A DNA stretch of 64,000 bases from Ralstonia pickettii DTP0602 (GCA_000471925.1 CP006667.1:806001-870000); one strand, 5' to 3'; shown: positions 28,181-37,814, numbered from the stretch's first letter. Numbers and translations: made by a program. The notes: generated by a model not told the origin, from the sequence alone.

Positions 28181-30478
28181 ATGACCCAGTCCTCCCTGCC
28201 TGCCCTCAACACCCCCGTGGCCGAAGAGCCCTGGCGAACCGATTCCGGATCGTGGCTCCGACCCGGCGAGTCCGTCCTGGCCGGACTGGAACTGGACCTC
28301 GACGCGAGGCTGCATTTTACCCAAGGGTGGCTGGTTGTGACGGACCAGCGCATCGTTGCCCGGGCTCCCGGTGAAAAAAATGTGCGGGAATGGAACATCG
28401 GGCCTTCCCTGCGCCTGACCCACGCTGACCATGCCGGCGTCGGCACGCTGGAACTGAGCGGGCCGGGGGGGCGGTTGGCCACCTGGCGATATACGCTTGG
28501 TTACAATCCGTCCGCCTTGCGGCTGGCCGACCAGTTCCAGGCCCGCCGCGACGCCGCCAGCGCCCGCGCCACGCCCGACGCCGGCGAAGTGCCGTGCCCG
28601 ACCTGCAAGGCGCCGCTGCCGCCGGAGGAGGAGCAGTGTCCGCAATGCAGCCGTGAGCTGGAAACGCCGCCTTCCACCTGGGCGCTGCTGCGCCTGTGGC
28701 GCTTCGCCCGGCCGTACCAATGGCAGTTGCTGGCCGGTTTCCTGCTCACCGTGCTGTCCACCGCCGCCACGCTGGTGCCGCCGTACCTGACCATGCCGCT
28801 GATGGACAAGGTGCTGATCCCGTTCCAGAACGGCGTGCCGATCGACTACGACCTGGTGCGGATGTACCTGGCAGGCCTCTTTGGCGCGGCGCTGGTGGCG
28901 TGGAGCCTGGGCTGGGCACGCACCTACCTGCTGGCGCGCGTATCGGAGCGCATCGGCGCCGACTTGCGTACAACTACCTACGAACACCTGCTAAAGCTTT
29001 CGCTAGAGTATTTCGGCGGCAAGCGCACCGGTGACTTGATGGCGCGTATCGGCTCGGAAAGCGACCGCATCTGTGTGTTCCTGTCGCTGCACCTGCTGGA
29101 CTTCGCCACCGACGTGCTGATGATCGTGATGACCGCGGCGATCCTGGTGTCGATCAACCCGTGGCTGGCGCTGGTGACGCTGGTGCCGCTACCGTTTATC
29201 GCCTGGATGATCCACCTGGTGCGCGACCGTCTGCGCCACGGCTTCGAGAAGATCGACCGGATCTGGTCGGAGATCACCAACGTGCTGGCCGACACCATCC
29301 CGGGCATCCGCGTGGTCAAGGCGTTTGCACAGGAGAAGCGTGAAGTGGCGCGCTTCCGCGAGGCCAACAAGCACAACCTGGCGATCAACGACCGCGTCAA
29401 TGCGGTGTGGTCGCTGTTCACGCCGACGGTGACGTTGCTGACTGAAATCGGCCTGCTGATCGTGTGGGTGTTCGGCATCTGGCAGGTGTCGCACAACGCC
29501 ATTACGGTGGGCGTGCTGGTGGCGTTCCTGACCTATATCAGCCGCTTCTACACGCGGCTGGATTCGATGAGCCGCATCGTCTCGGTGACACAGAAGGCCG
29601 CGGCCGGCGCCAAGCGTATCTTCGACATCCTCGACCACGTGTCGAGCGTGCCGGAGCCGGTGCGGCCCGCGAAGCTCGACAAGGTCGAGGGCGCTATCGA
29701 CATGCGCGACCTGGGCTTCCGCTATGGCAACCGCGCGGTGATCCGCGGGCTGGATTTGTCGATCGCGCCGGGCGAGATGATCGGCCTGGTGGGGCACAGC
29801 GGCTCGGGCAAGAGCACGCTGGTCAACCTGATCTGCCGTTTCTACGACGTGTCAGAGGGCGCGATCCGCGTCGACGGAGTCGATATCCGTTCGTTGCCGG
29901 TGTCCGAGTACCGCCGCCATATCGGGCTGGTGCTGCAGGAGCCGTTCCTGTTCTTTGGCACCATCGCCGACAACATCGCCTACGGCAAGCCCGATGCCAC
30001 GCGCGAGGAGATCATCGCCGCCGCGCGCGCCGCGCATGCGCACGAATTCATCCTGCGCCTGCCGCATGGTTACGACTCGCTGGTCGGTGAGCGCGGCCAG
30101 GCGCTGTCGGGCGGCGAGCGCCAGCGCATCTCGATCGCGCGCGCGCTGCTGATCAACCCGCGCATCCTGATCATGGACGAGGCCACCTCGTCGGTCGACA
30201 CCGCGACGGAGAAGGAAATCCAGAAGGCGCTCGACAACCTGGTACAGGGCCGCACCACCATCGCCATCGCGCACCGGCTGTCGACGCTGCGCAAGGCCGA
30301 TCGTCTGGTGGTGATGGACCGCGGCCAGATCGTAGAGGTCGGCAGCCACGACGAGCTGCTCCTGCGAGAAGGTGCCTACTACAAGCTTTACCAGGCGCAA
30401 GCGCGCAATGTCGATACCGAAGACGACATCGAAGAAGACAAAGCCCTGATGGAAACGCCGGAGGCAGCCAATGCCTGA
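28181..30478 (+). CDS. Cyanophycin-locus ABC exporter with N-terminal zinc ribbon
   Basis: A full ABC half-exporter (membrane domain plus ATPase) of 765 residues. Unusually, residues 1-165 precede the transport core: a beta-rich segment (about 20-110) and a zinc-ribbon pattern C139-x2-C142-x10-C153-x2-C156 (CPTC, CPQC). Six membrane helices span about 175-470. The nucleotide-binding domain carries GHSGSGKST, LSGGERQRISIARALL and ILIMDEATSSVD. The protein family is known to accompany cyanophycin genes; the transported substrate is not established. It diverges from the synthetases and overlaps the DUF1854 gene by 8 bp, so the two are coupled. Confidence 0.88.
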   Translation: MTQSSLPALNTPVAEEPWRTDSGSWLRPGESVLAGLELDLDARLHFTQGWLVVTDQRIVARAPGEKNVREWNIGPSLRLTHADHAGVGTLELSGPGGRLATWRYTLGYNPSALRLADQFQARRDAASARATPDAGEVPCPTCKAPLPPEEEQCPQCSRELETPPSTWALLRLWRFARPYQWQLLAGFLLTVLSTAATLVPPYLTMPLMDKVLIPFQNGVPIDYDLVRMYLAGLFGAALVAWSLGWARTYLLARVSERIGADLRTTTYEHLLKLSLEYFGGKRTGDLMARIGSESDRICVFLSLHLLDFATDVLMIVMTAAILVSINPWLALVTLVPLPFIAWMIHLVRDRLRHGFEKIDRIWSEITNVLADTIPGIRVVKAFAQEKREVARFREANKHNLAINDRVNAVWSLFTPTVTLLTEIGLLIVWVFGIWQVSHNAITVGVLVAFLTYISRFYTRLDSMSRIVSVTQKAAAGAKRIFDILDHVSSVPEPVRPAKLDKVEGAIDMRDLGFRYGNRAVIRGLDLSIAPGEMIGLVGHSGSGKSTLVNLICRFYDVSEGAIRVDGVDIRSLPVSEYRRHIGLVLQEPFLFFGTIADNIAYGKPDATREEIIAAARAAHAHEFILRLPHGYDSLVGERGQALSGGERQRISIARALLINPRILIMDEATSSVDTATEKEIQKALDNLVQGRTTIAIAHRLSTLRKADRLVVMDRGQIVEVGSHDELLLREGAYYKLYQAQARNVDTEDDIEEDKALMETPEAANA

Positions 30479-30965
30479 TGACATCCAAGCGGCCACGCAG
30501 ACAGCCGTGTTCACTCTTGACCGCAATGCATTCGGCCGCCTAGTGCTGACCGACGCCGACGGCACCGTCCACGAAGGCGTGGTGCCGGTGCGCGCCTTCC
30601 CGATTTCCGCGCCGCAGGGCGGCATCGGCCTGATGAGCACGGACGGGCATGAAGTGGTGTGGATTCCGCGCCTGGAAGACCTGCCACAGGCCGAGCGCAG
30701 CCTGATCGAAGAAGAGCTCGCGTCGCGCGAGTTCATGCCCGAGATCCGCCACATCGTCAGCGTGTCGACCTACGCCACACCCAGTGTGTGGACGGTGCAG
30801 ACCGACCGCGGCCAGACCTCGCTGGTGCTGCGTGGAGAAGAGGCTATCCGGCGCCTGACCGGCAGCACGCTGCTGGTGTCGGACAGCCATGGCATCCACT
30901 ACCTGATCCGCGACCTGATGGCGCTGGACAAGCACAGCCGCAAGATCCTGGACCGCTTCCTCTGA
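30471..30965 (+). CDS. DUF1854 protein linked to cyanophycin metabolism
   Basis: A 164-residue soluble protein matching the DUF1854 family, which occurs next to cyanophycin synthetase and this type of ABC transporter. Visible features are a beta-rich N-terminal half with VPVRAFPISAPQGGIGLMS and HEVVWIPRLEDLP. The C-terminal segment (GIHYLIRDLMALDKHSRKIL) is helical and basic. Biochemical function is unknown. The start ATG lies inside the 3' end of the exporter gene (8-bp overlap), implying that both proteins are needed together. Confidence 0.88.
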   Translation: MPDDIQAATQTAVFTLDRNAFGRLVLTDADGTVHEGVVPVRAFPISAPQGGIGLMSTDGHEVVWIPRLEDLPQAERSLIEEELASREFMPEIRHIVSVSTYATPSVWTVQTDRGQTSLVLRGEEAIRRLTGSTLLVSDSHGIHYLIRDLMALDKHSRKILDRFL

Positions 30966-31442
30966 AGCGGCGCGGAACGGAATAGCTCATGTCCGGATTG
31001 ACGTAGCCAAGGTTCGCCGCGCGCGTATCGCAGTTGACACCGACGGCATTGGTCATTGGTTGGCAAGGTTGACTGCCACCGCCATGTTGTTCATGGTTTG
31101 CAGGTACGGCATGGCTGGAGTCGATGTGCACGCGGCATGCACGAAGTGCGGTGCAGCCAGGCATGCAAACGCCAGGAGCCAGCGCCTGCGTGCGCGAGGG
31201 AAGCGGATTCGGATCATAGGTCGTAGAGTTGCGGCATGCCGGATCTGGCCCGGCAAGGGCGCCCGGATGCGCCCGATGAACAGGTTCACCGAGCCTGTTG
31301 AGGACGAAACAACTCTAGGCCGACTGCGCTACGCCGGAAAATTCCTAATGCGGTGGGGAAGGTTGGGGAATCGTGCAGGCAAGCTGACTTCCTGCGTCCC
31401 AGTCACTGCGATCTGCGCGAGATGCGCGATGGTGTGCGGGGA
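30966..31442. other. Intergenic region with a possible degenerate secreted-protein gene
   Basis: A gap of 477 bp between convergent genes. Apart from the candidate remnant at 30974-31217, nothing is recognisable: no repeats, no terminator with a T-run and no RNA gene. Confidence 0.4.
30974..31217 (-). pseudogene. Candidate frameshifted small secreted protein
   Basis: On the minus strand an ORF from ATG 31217 has a convincing signal peptide (RRRWLLAFACLAAPHFVHA) followed by ACTSTPAMPYLQTMNNMAVA, but it stops after 54 codons at 31053. In another frame immediately downstream a plausible continuation (MTNAVGVNCDTRAANLGY) runs on towards the DUF1854 stop. This could be a gene broken by a frameshift, a true 54-residue exported peptide, or chance. 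No homologous family is recognised. Confidence 0.25.
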
Positions 31443-31844
31443 TTAGTGCAGGAGGTCGGGCGAGTCGTCGTCCTCGTCCCAGTCCTCGTGCATGACCGGC
31501 ACATCGGGCACCATGTCGAACACCATCGAGTGGTAGCGTACGCTGAACCACGCGCGGAACATCTGCAACGTCAGCGTCTCGGGCCACATCGAGTCGTCGA
31601 ACCACTCGCCCAGCATGAATTCGAAGAACGCCTGCCAGCGTTTCTCGACCCAGCGCACCGCATTCTCATGCGTGTCGGCCAGTTCTTCGGGCACCAGGAA
31701 CACGCTCTGGTCTTCGCGCACGTGTTCGAGCGTGAGGCCGGCGACCGGCTGCGGATCGACGGCCTGGATCCAGTCCAGGAACGGCTGTTCCGGGACCAGG
31801 GCAACCATGGAACGGTTGATGGTGAAGCGGGGATGGTCTGACAT
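31443..31844 (-). CDS. Conserved hypothetical protein
   Basis: A 133-residue cytoplasmic protein with no signal peptide. ATG 31844 begins MSDHPRFTINRSMVALVPEQ; an upstream in-frame ATG at 31940 gives a longer form without support. It is rich in Trp, Phe and acidic residues and ends in a strongly acidic tail (EDWDEDDDSPDLLH). The layout suggests a small adaptor or inhibitor, but no family is recognised with certainty. It lies downstream of tmRNA on the same strand, separated by the tmRNA terminator. Confidence 0.75.
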   Translation of the reverse strand: MSDHPRFTINRSMVALVPEQPFLDWIQAVDPQPVAGLTLEHVREDQSVFLVPEELADTHENAVRWVEKRWQAFFEFMLGEWFDDSMWPETLTLQMFRAWFSVRYHSMVFDMVPDVPVMHEDWDEDDDSPDLLH

Positions 31845-32006
31845 GGCGAAGGGCGTGGAGGACGGCAACCGGGTATTGTAGTCGCTCGCGGTCTCGGTGC
31901 AGTGCCAGACTGTAGACCCGCTACTGATAATCCAGTGCAAAGATCATCGCGCTCGGCACCGTCCCCGCGCGATGGCGGCGGCGCAGTTGGCCGCACAGCC
32001 GGTAAA

Positions 32007-32032
32007 CGAAAAAACGGACCAGAAGGTCCGTT
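32007..32032 (-). terminator. Terminator of ssrA
   Basis: On the minus strand CGGACC-TTCT-GGTCCG is followed by TTTTTTCG, a classical Rho-independent terminator 44 bases after the tmRNA 3' end. A second stem (ACCCTGGCG with CGCCAGGGT, 32041-32065) lies between. Confidence 0.85.
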
Positions 32033-32075
32033 GATTCGCGACCCTGGCGCAGCGGACGCCAGGGTGAGGTGAAAC

Positions 32076-32434
32076 TGGTGGAGCCGGCGGGAATCGAACC
32101 CGCGTCCGCAAGCCCTCCACAGAGAGTTCTACATACTTAGTTCTGTCATTTGATTTAACCGGCGCATCGCGGACGAACACGCTCTACGACGGCGAGTCAC
32201 TAAATTTTCGTCTCCGGACCCGTGACACTTCCGGAGCTTATCTGACGTAAATGACCTCGCGTGGTCTTGCGACCCTAGCCCGTCAGCGAGCCAGTGCGAG
32301 GACGGCCGCAATTAAGCGGCCAGTGCGTAACGTTCGTCGTTAGCAGTTATTGCATTCCCATTGATTAACGAGGTGACGGGTCCTCGGTATGCCCTCCACT
32401 GCTTTGTAACCCACGTCGAAACCAGGTCGGCCCC
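32076..32434 (-). ncRNA. ssrA: Transfer-messenger RNA (one-piece tmRNA)
   Basis: Rescues stalled ribosomes by trans-translation with SmpB. The 5' end GGGGCCGACCTGGTTTCGAC is the standard one-piece tmRNA start. It pairs with the 3' acceptor CGGCTCC followed by A and an encoded CCA, through seven pairs including one G-U. The T-loop reads GGTTCGATTCC. The tag frame at 32344-32312 encodes ANDERYALAA and then TAA. The length is 359 bases. Not circularly permuted. Confidence 0.97.
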
Positions 32435-32448
32435 AGTGAGGAAGCTGG

Positions 32449-32454
32449 ATTGTA
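32449..32454 (-). promoter_or_regulatory. -10 box for ssrA
   Basis: TACAAT lies 14 bases upstream of the mature tmRNA 5' end. That predicts a precursor a few bases longer, trimmed by RNase P. No good -35 element. Confidence 0.4.
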
Positions 32455-32518
32455 CCCGGTTGGACGCACGCTGTCTCGAGGAGTTCCAGCCGGGGCTCGC
32501 ATGTCCCATGCGGCGCAC

Positions 32519-33193
32519 TCAGGCGACCGCGGCGGGTACCAGCAAGGGGATCAGCTCGGCGGGGTGGCGCACCAGGTGGTCGGCGCCCCACGTCTCGGGC
32601 GGTTCGCCGTCGCCGCAATAGCCATAAGCGGCTGTCACCGTGATCATCCCCGCGGCCTTGCCGGCCTGGATGTCGCGCAGGTCGTCGCCGACGTAGACGC
32701 AGCGGCGCGGATCGACGCCGGCGCTAGCGGCGGCGTGCAGCAGCGGGGCGGGGTGGGGCTTGGCATGCGGCGTAGTGTCGCCGCTGACCACGGCGCTGGC
32801 GCGCGGCGCCAGGCCGATGGCGGCCACCAGTGGCACCGTGAAGCGGGCGATCTTGTTGGTGACGATGCCCCACGGGATGCCCGCCGCCTCCAGCGCCGAC
32901 AGCACCTGCGGCATGCCGTCGAACAGGTGCGTGTGAACTGCAATGTCGGCCTCGTAGTAGTCCAGGAAGATATCGCGTAGCGCGGGGAACTCCGCGTCCT
33001 CCGGGCGCAGCCCGAAGGCCGCGCCGAGCAGGCCGCGCGCGCCGTGCGAGGCGACCGGGCGCAGCTTCTCATAGGCCACCGGCGGGTTGCCGCGCTCGAC
33101 CACCAGCCGGTTGGCCGCTGCCGCGAGATCCGGGGCCGTGTCCGCGAGGGTGCCGTCCAGGTCGAAAAAGACGCCTGCGATGCCCCCCGTCAT
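32519..33193 (-). CDS. gph: Phosphoglycolate phosphatase
   Basis: A HAD-superfamily hydrolase that removes 2-phosphoglycolate formed during DNA repair or by RuBisCO oxygenation. It has 224 residues with motif [10 protein letters not shown] (nucleophile Asp), motif II in GIVTNK and motif [21 protein letters not shown]. Its ATG overlaps the ubiG stop (ATGA), so ubiG and gph are co-translated, as in other Burkholderiales. Other HAD phosphatases share the motifs; the ubiG linkage supports Gph. Confidence 0.92.
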   Translation of the reverse strand: MTGGIAGVFFDLDGTLADTAPDLAAAANRLVVERGNPPVAYEKLRPVASHGARGLLGAAFGLRPEDAEFPALRDIFLDYYEADIAVHTHLFDGMPQVLSALEAAGIPWGIVTNKIARFTVPLVAAIGLAPRASAVVSGDTTPHAKPHPAPLLHAAASAGVDPRRCVYVGDDLRDIQAGKAAGMITVTAAYGYCGDGEPPETWGADHLVRHPAELIPLLVPAAVA

Positions 33194-33939
33194 GCCGCCA
33201 CCCGGCGGAACGCCATCATGTAGTTCACATCGGTGTCGCGGTTCAGCGAATAGACCTGCGACAACGGGTTGTAGGTCATGCCACGCATCTCGACCAGGTC
33301 CAGGCCGGCCTGGCGGGCGAAGCGCGCCAGCTCGGACGGGGTGATGAACTTGTCGTAGTCGTGCGTGCCGCGCGGCAGCATGTTGAGCACGTACTCGGCG
33401 CCGACGATGGCCAGCAGGTAGGCCTTCAGGTTGCGATTGATGGTCGAGAAGAACACATGGCCGCCGGGCTTCACCAGCGTGGCGCAGGCGCGGACGATCG
33501 AAGCGGGATCGGGCACGTGTTCCAGCATCTCCATGCAAGTCACGACATCCACGCTGGCCGGCTCACGGGCGGCCAGCGTTTCAGCGGCGATCTCCTCGTA
33601 GTTGACCACTACGCCGGACTCGAGGCTGTGCAGGTCTGCCACCTTGAGCGCCTTGGTCGAGAGATCGATGCCGCGCACGGTGGCGCCCAGGCGCGCCATG
33701 CTCTCGGACAGGATGCCACCGCCGCAGCCCACGTCGACCACGCGCTTGCCCGCAAGGCCGGCGAGGCCGTCGATCCAGCCCAGGCGCAGCGGGTTCAGCT
33801 CATGCAGCGGCTTGAATTCGCTTTCCGGGTCCCACCAGCGGTGGGCCAGCTCGCTGAACTTGTCGATTTCCTTGGGGTCGGCGTTCCGGCGCAGCGGATC
33901 CGGCGTGGCGGCGGACGGGGTTTGCGATTGCAGCGTCAT
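33190..33939 (-). CDS. ubiG: Ubiquinone biosynthesis O-methyltransferase
   Basis: An SAM-dependent enzyme that performs both O-methylations in ubiquinone synthesis. It has 249 residues with the SAM-binding motif [20 protein letters not shown] and the UbiG-typical [20 protein letters not shown] near the N-terminus. The catalytic-domain motif [11 protein letters not shown] is also present. ATG 33939 starts the protein. It lies between ompA and gph on the minus strand; its stop overlaps the gph start. Confidence 0.95.
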   Translation of the reverse strand: MTLQSQTPSAATPDPLRRNADPKEIDKFSELAHRWWDPESEFKPLHELNPLRLGWIDGLAGLAGKRVVDVGCGGGILSESMARLGATVRGIDLSTKALKVADLHSLESGVVVNYEEIAAETLAAREPASVDVVTCMEMLEHVPDPASIVRACATLVKPGGHVFFSTINRNLKAYLLAIVGAEYVLNMLPRGTHDYDKFITPSELARFARQAGLDLVEMRGMTYNPLSQVYSLNRDTDVNYMMAFRRVAA

Positions 33940-34019
33940 CGTATGGGGGCCGGCGGCTGGCTGCCTGCGCCGGCGAATGTGAAGGGGAGGTCGGGGCAAC
34001 TGTACCAAAAAAACGGTAC

Positions 34020-34051
34020 CAAAAAAAAAGCCCAGCTTGCGCTGGGCTTTT
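34020..34051 (-). terminator. Terminator of ompA
   Basis: AAGCCCAGC-GCAA-GCTGGGCTT on the minus strand, followed by nine T. A second T-run with a repeated GGTACC motif lies 15 bp further on. It separates ompA from ubiG, so ubiG needs its own promoter or readthrough. Confidence 0.85.
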
Positions 34052-34071
34052 CTTCATCGGAAAGGATCCGA

Positions 34072-34728
34072 TTAACGCGCGCTGCGGGTGCCGACCACTT
34101 CGACTTCCACGCGGCGGTTCGGCTGCTGGCAGCCGATCTGGGCCTTGCGGTTGCCCTTGCACGACTTCGGATCGACCTTCAGCTGGCGCTTGCCCTTGCC
34201 TTCGGTGTAGACACGGTTGGCTTCAACGCCCTTGCTCACCAGGTAAGCCTTGACCGATTCAGCACGACGGATCGACAGGCGATCGTTGTACTTGTCCGAA
34301 CCGAACGAGTCGGTGTGGCCCACGGCGATAATGACTTCCAGGGTGATGCCTTGCAGCTTCGAGACCAGGTCGTCCAGCTTGGCCTTGCCTTCGGGCTTCA
34401 GCACGGCCTTGTCGAAGTCGAACAGGGTGTCAGCAGCGAAAGTGACCTTCTCGCTCGACACAACCGGCGGTGCCACCGGAGCCGGCGCCGGTGCGGCCGG
34501 GGCTGCGGGGGCCAGGGCGCCGTCGCACAGGGCGTTGGCGGTGGCCGGAGTCCAGGAGCTGTCGCGCCAGCAGAGCTCGTTCGTGCCATTCTTCCACACG
34601 TACTCGCTCGTACCGTTGCCCCAGTTGTCGTTCACTGCCTTTTTTTCATAGGGGACGGACTGGGCTTGAGCGGATGCAGCCATTACTGCGGTAGCTGCAA
34701 CGAGCGCGAGCTTGGCAAATTTTTTCAT
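34072..34728 (-). CDS. ompA: OmpA-family outer membrane protein
   Basis: A 218-residue exported protein with signal peptide (MKKFAKLALVAATAVMAASA, cleaved after AQA). The short N-terminal region is not an eight-strand barrel of normal length. A Pro/Ala hinge (about 75-95) follows, then an OmpA-C peptidoglycan-binding domain (about 98-210) with FDFDKAVLKPEGKAKLD, GHTDSFGSDKYNDRLSIRRA and a Cys pair, ending in NRRVEVEV. It anchors the outer membrane to the cell wall. A strong GAGAGGAG site precedes the ATG. It diverges from gyrA. Confidence 0.93.
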   Translation of the reverse strand: MKKFAKLALVAATAVMAASAQAQSVPYEKKAVNDNWGNGTSEYVWKNGTNELCWRDSSWTPATANALCDGALAPAAPAAPAPAPVAPPVVSSEKVTFAADTLFDFDKAVLKPEGKAKLDDLVSKLQGITLEVIIAVGHTDSFGSDKYNDRLSIRRAESVKAYLVSKGVEANRVYTEGKGKRQLKVDPKSCKGNRKAQIGCQQPNRRVEVEVVGTRSAR

Positions 34729-34803
34729 ATTTCTCCTCTCAGGATGAGATCACCGCAGGGTTACTGCGAGCAAATGGACGAAAACAAGTCATACATTCTT
34801 CGG

Positions 34804-34812
34804 AGTATAACA
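34804..34812 (-). promoter_or_regulatory. Extended -10 promoter of ompA
   Basis: TGTTATACT on the minus strand is an extended -10 element. It predicts a leader of about 70 bases for ompA, long enough for control by small RNA. Confidence 0.5.
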
Positions 34813-35063
34813 TTCTCGATGTGGCTGATGCTCCACTTCGAACAATGTCTGGCTCTTCGCTGGGGAATTGTGCCACAAGGGTCGTTTCCTAAGAAGTAAA
34901 TATATTCGATTCGCCCCATGGGTTTTGGGCCTGTGGTGTTTGTGCAACATGGGTCTTGTGTCGCCCGCAAAGCCTTGTGGCATCAGGGTTTCAGGGTTTT
35001 CGCAGGGGCCCGCGGGCGCCTTCCGGGAAGCTGTCCGGAGGGGGCGAGGCGGGGGTGTCGGCA

Positions 35064-35072
35064 TGTTAGAAT
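35064..35072 (+). promoter_or_regulatory. Extended -10 promoter of gyrA
   Basis: TGTTAGAAT, an extended -10 element 90 bp upstream of the gyrA ATG; no clear -35. Confidence 0.45.
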
Positions 35073-35162
35073 GGCGTGTTGCCCCGCTGTCAGGCGCCGC
35101 CCGGCGCCACCCGCAAAAGGGCCCTGACATTCGCTTAAACCTGCCGCATAAACCACGCCGCA

Positions 35163-37814
35163 ATGGATCCATTCGCAAAAGAAACCCTTCCGGTCTCCCT
35201 AGAAGAGGAAATGCGCCGCTCCTATCTCGATTACGCCATGAGCGTGATTGTCGGACGCGCGCTTCCCGATGTGCGGGACGGCCTGAAACCGGTACACCGG
35301 CGCGTGCTGTTTGCGATGCACGAGCTTAACAACGACTGGAACCGTCCGTACAAAAAGTCGGCCCGTATCGTCGGGGATGTGATCGGTAAATATCACCCGC
35401 ACGGTGACACCGCAGTCTACGACACCATCGTGCGCATGGCGCAAGACTTCTCGCTGCGCTACATGCTGGTCGACGGCCAGGGCAATTTCGGTTCTGTCGA
35501 CGGCGATAACGCCGCGGCCATGCGATATACCGAAATCCGCCTGGCGAAAATCGCCCACGAGATGCTGCACGACATCGACAAGGAAACCGTCGATTTCGAC
35601 AGCAACTACGACGGCTCTGAAAAAGAGCCCACGATTCTGCCGGCCCGTATTCCCAATCTGCTAATCAATGGTTCATCCGGTATTGCGGTGGGCATGGCCA
35701 CCAATATCCCGCCGCATAACCTGAATGAAATCGTCGACGGCTGTCTGCACCTGCTGCGCAACCCGCAGGCGACGGTGGATGAACTGATTGAATTGATTCC
35801 GGCTCCGGATTTTCCGACCGCCGGGATTATCTATGGCATCCAGGGCGTGCGCGAAGGCTACCGCACCGGCCGCGGCCGGGTGGTGATGCGGGCCAAGACG
35901 CACTTCGAGGACATCGACCGCGGCCAGCGCCAGGCGATCATCGTCGACGAGCTGCCCTACCAGGTGAACAAGCGCACCCTGCTCGAGCGCATCGCCGAGC
36001 TGGTCACCGAGAAGAAGGTCGAGGGCATTTCCGACATCCGCGACGAGTCGGACAAGTCCGGCATGCGCGTGGTGATCGAGCTCAAGCGTAACGAGGTGCC
36101 CGAGGTCGTCCTCAACAACCTATATAAGAACACCCAGCTGCAGGACACCTTCGGCATGAACATGGTGGCGCTGGTCGACCGCCAGCCGCGCCTGCTGAAC
36201 CTGCGCCAGATGCTGGAGTACTTCCTTGCGCACCGCCGCGAGGTCGTCACCCGCCGCACGGTGTTCGAACTGCGCAAGGCGCGCGAGCGCGGCCATGTGC
36301 TGGAAGGCCTGGCCGTGGCGCTGGCCAATATCGACGAGTTCATCGCGATCATCAAGGCCGCGCCGACCCCGCCGATCGCCAAGCAGGAACTGATGGCCAA
36401 GGCCTGGGATTCGGGCCTGGTGCGCGACATGCTGGCACGTGCCGAAAACGACACCCCGGGCGGGCGCGCTTCCTATCGCCCGGACGGCCTCCCGGCCGTA
36501 TTCGGCATGCAGCCGGACGGCCTGTACAAGCTGTCCGACGCCCAGGCGCAGGAAATCCTGCAAATGCGCCTGCAACGCCTCACTGGTCTCGAGCAGGATA
36601 AGATCGTCCAGGAATATCGCGACATCATGGCGGAAATCGCCGATCTGCTCGATATCCTGGCGCGCCCGGAACGCATTACCACCATCATCTCCGACGAACT
36701 CACCGCCATCCGCGCTGAATTCGGCGACGAGCGCCGCTCGCAGATCGAGCTCAACGCGACCGAACTGGACACGGAAGACCTGATCACCCCGCAGGACATG
36801 GTGGTCACGCTGTCGCACAGTGGCTATATGAAGAGCCAGCCGATTTCCGAGTACCGCGCACAGAAGCGCGGCGGACGCGGCAAGCAGGCGGCGGCGACCA
36901 AGGAAGACGACTGGATCGACACGCTGTTCGTGGCCAATACCCACGACTACATCCTGTGCTTCTCCAACCGCGGCCGCTTGTACTGGCTGAAGGTCTATGA
37001 AGTGCCGCAGGGCTCGCGCAATTCGCGCGGTCGCCCGATCGTCAATATGTTCCCGCTGTCCGAAGGCGAGAAGATCAATGTGATCCTGCCGGTGCGCCAG
37101 TTCGACGCCGAGCACTTCATCTTCATGGCCACCGCCCGCGGTACGGTCAAGAAGACAGCGCTGACCGAGTTCTCCAACCCGCGCAAGGCCGGCATCATCG
37201 CGGTCGACCTGGACGAGGGCGACTACCTGATCGGCGCCGCAGTCACCGACGGTCAGCACGACGTGATGCTGTTCTCCGACGCCGGCAAGGCGGTGCGTTT
37301 CGACGAGAACGACGTGCGCCCGATGGGTCGCCAGGCGCGCGGCGTGCGCGGCATGAACCTGGAAGACGGGCAGACCGTGATCGCCATGCTGGTGGCGCCG
37401 GCCGAGACGGCCGAAGAGGCCGAAGCCGGCACCCGCGGCAGCGTGCTGACCGCGACCGAGAACGGCTACGGCAAGCGCACTCCGATCGCCGAGTACACTC
37501 GACATGGCCGCGGCACCAAGGGGATGATTGCGATCCAGACGAGCGAGCGCAACGGCCGCGTGGTGGCTGCGGCACTGGTTTCACCTGAAGACGAGATCAT
37601 GCTGATCACCACCGGTGGCGTGCTGATCCGTACCCGCGTGGGCGAAATCCGCGAAATGGGCCGCGCCACCCAGGGCGTGACGCTGATCAACGTGGACGAG
37701 GGCACCAAGCTGTCCGGGTTGCAGCGCATCGTGGAAAGTGATGCCGACAACGGCACCGGCTCCGAAGAGGCGGAAGAGGCGGACGGCGCCGCCGGGGCCG
37801 ACGCCAATCCGTAG
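35163..37814 (+). CDS. gyrA: DNA gyrase subunit A
   Basis: The breakage-reunion subunit of gyrase, which introduces negative supercoils. The 883 residues include the catalytic tyrosine Y122 (AMRYTEIR) and the quinolone-contact region around 81-87 (GDTAVYD). Thr is at position 83, where E. coli has Ser, and Asp is at 87. The GyrA box QKRGGRGKQ opens the C-terminal six-bladed pinwheel that wraps DNA. The acidic tail at the C-terminus ([14 protein letters not shown]) may modulate wrapping. The first 700 bp use more A/T-ending codons than the rest. It is followed by a DUF2059 gene. Confidence 0.98.
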   Translation: MDPFAKETLPVSLEEEMRRSYLDYAMSVIVGRALPDVRDGLKPVHRRVLFAMHELNNDWNRPYKKSARIVGDVIGKYHPHGDTAVYDTIVRMAQDFSLRYMLVDGQGNFGSVDGDNAAAMRYTEIRLAKIAHEMLHDIDKETVDFDSNYDGSEKEPTILPARIPNLLINGSSGIAVGMATNIPPHNLNEIVDGCLHLLRNPQATVDELIELIPAPDFPTAGIIYGIQGVREGYRTGRGRVVMRAKTHFEDIDRGQRQAIIVDELPYQVNKRTLLERIAELVTEKKVEGISDIRDESDKSGMRVVIELKRNEVPEVVLNNLYKNTQLQDTFGMNMVALVDRQPRLLNLRQMLEYFLAHRREVVTRRTVFELRKARERGHVLEGLAVALANIDEFIAIIKAAPTPPIAKQELMAKAWDSGLVRDMLARAENDTPGGRASYRPDGLPAVFGMQPDGLYKLSDAQAQEILQMRLQRLTGLEQDKIVQEYRDIMAEIADLLDILARPERITTIISDELTAIRAEFGDERRSQIELNATELDTEDLITPQDMVVTLSHSGYMKSQPISEYRAQKRGGRGKQAAATKEDDWIDTLFVANTHDYILCFSNRGRLYWLKVYEVPQGSRNSRGRPIVNMFPLSEGEKINVILPVRQFDAEHFIFMATARGTVKKTALTEFSNPRKAGIIAVDLDEGDYLIGAAVTDGQHDVMLFSDAGKAVRFDENDVRPMGRQARGVRGMNLEDGQTVIAMLVAPAETAEEAEAGTRGSVLTATENGYGKRTPIAEYTRHGRGTKGMIAIQTSERNGRVVAAALVSPEDEIMLITTGGVLIRTRVGEIREMGRATQGVTLINVDEGTKLSGLQRIVESDADNGTGSEEAEEADGAAGADANP

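Larger units (their letters stand above)
34729..35162. other. ompA-gyrA divergent intergenic region
   Basis: A gap of 434 bp. It holds the extended -10 of ompA (34804-34812) and an extended -10 for gyrA (TGTTAGAAT, 35064-35072). GCCCGCGGGC at 35009-35018 is a perfect palindrome. The part near 34780-34910 is AT-richer than its surroundings. A 41-codon plus-strand ORF at 34774-34899 lacks a ribosome-binding site and was not called. Confidence 0.5.

Noticed and set aside
31060..31446. 128-codon plus-strand ORF after the DUF1854 gene
   Set aside because: Arg/Cys-rich random-looking translation and no ribosome-binding site.
32076..32434. Circularly permuted two-piece tmRNA
   Set aside because: The 5' GGGGCCG end precedes the tag and pairs with the 3' acceptor in normal order.
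34774..34899. 41-codon plus-strand ORF in the ompA leader region
   Set aside because: No ribosome-binding site; its AT-rich sequence is explained by the ompA promoter.
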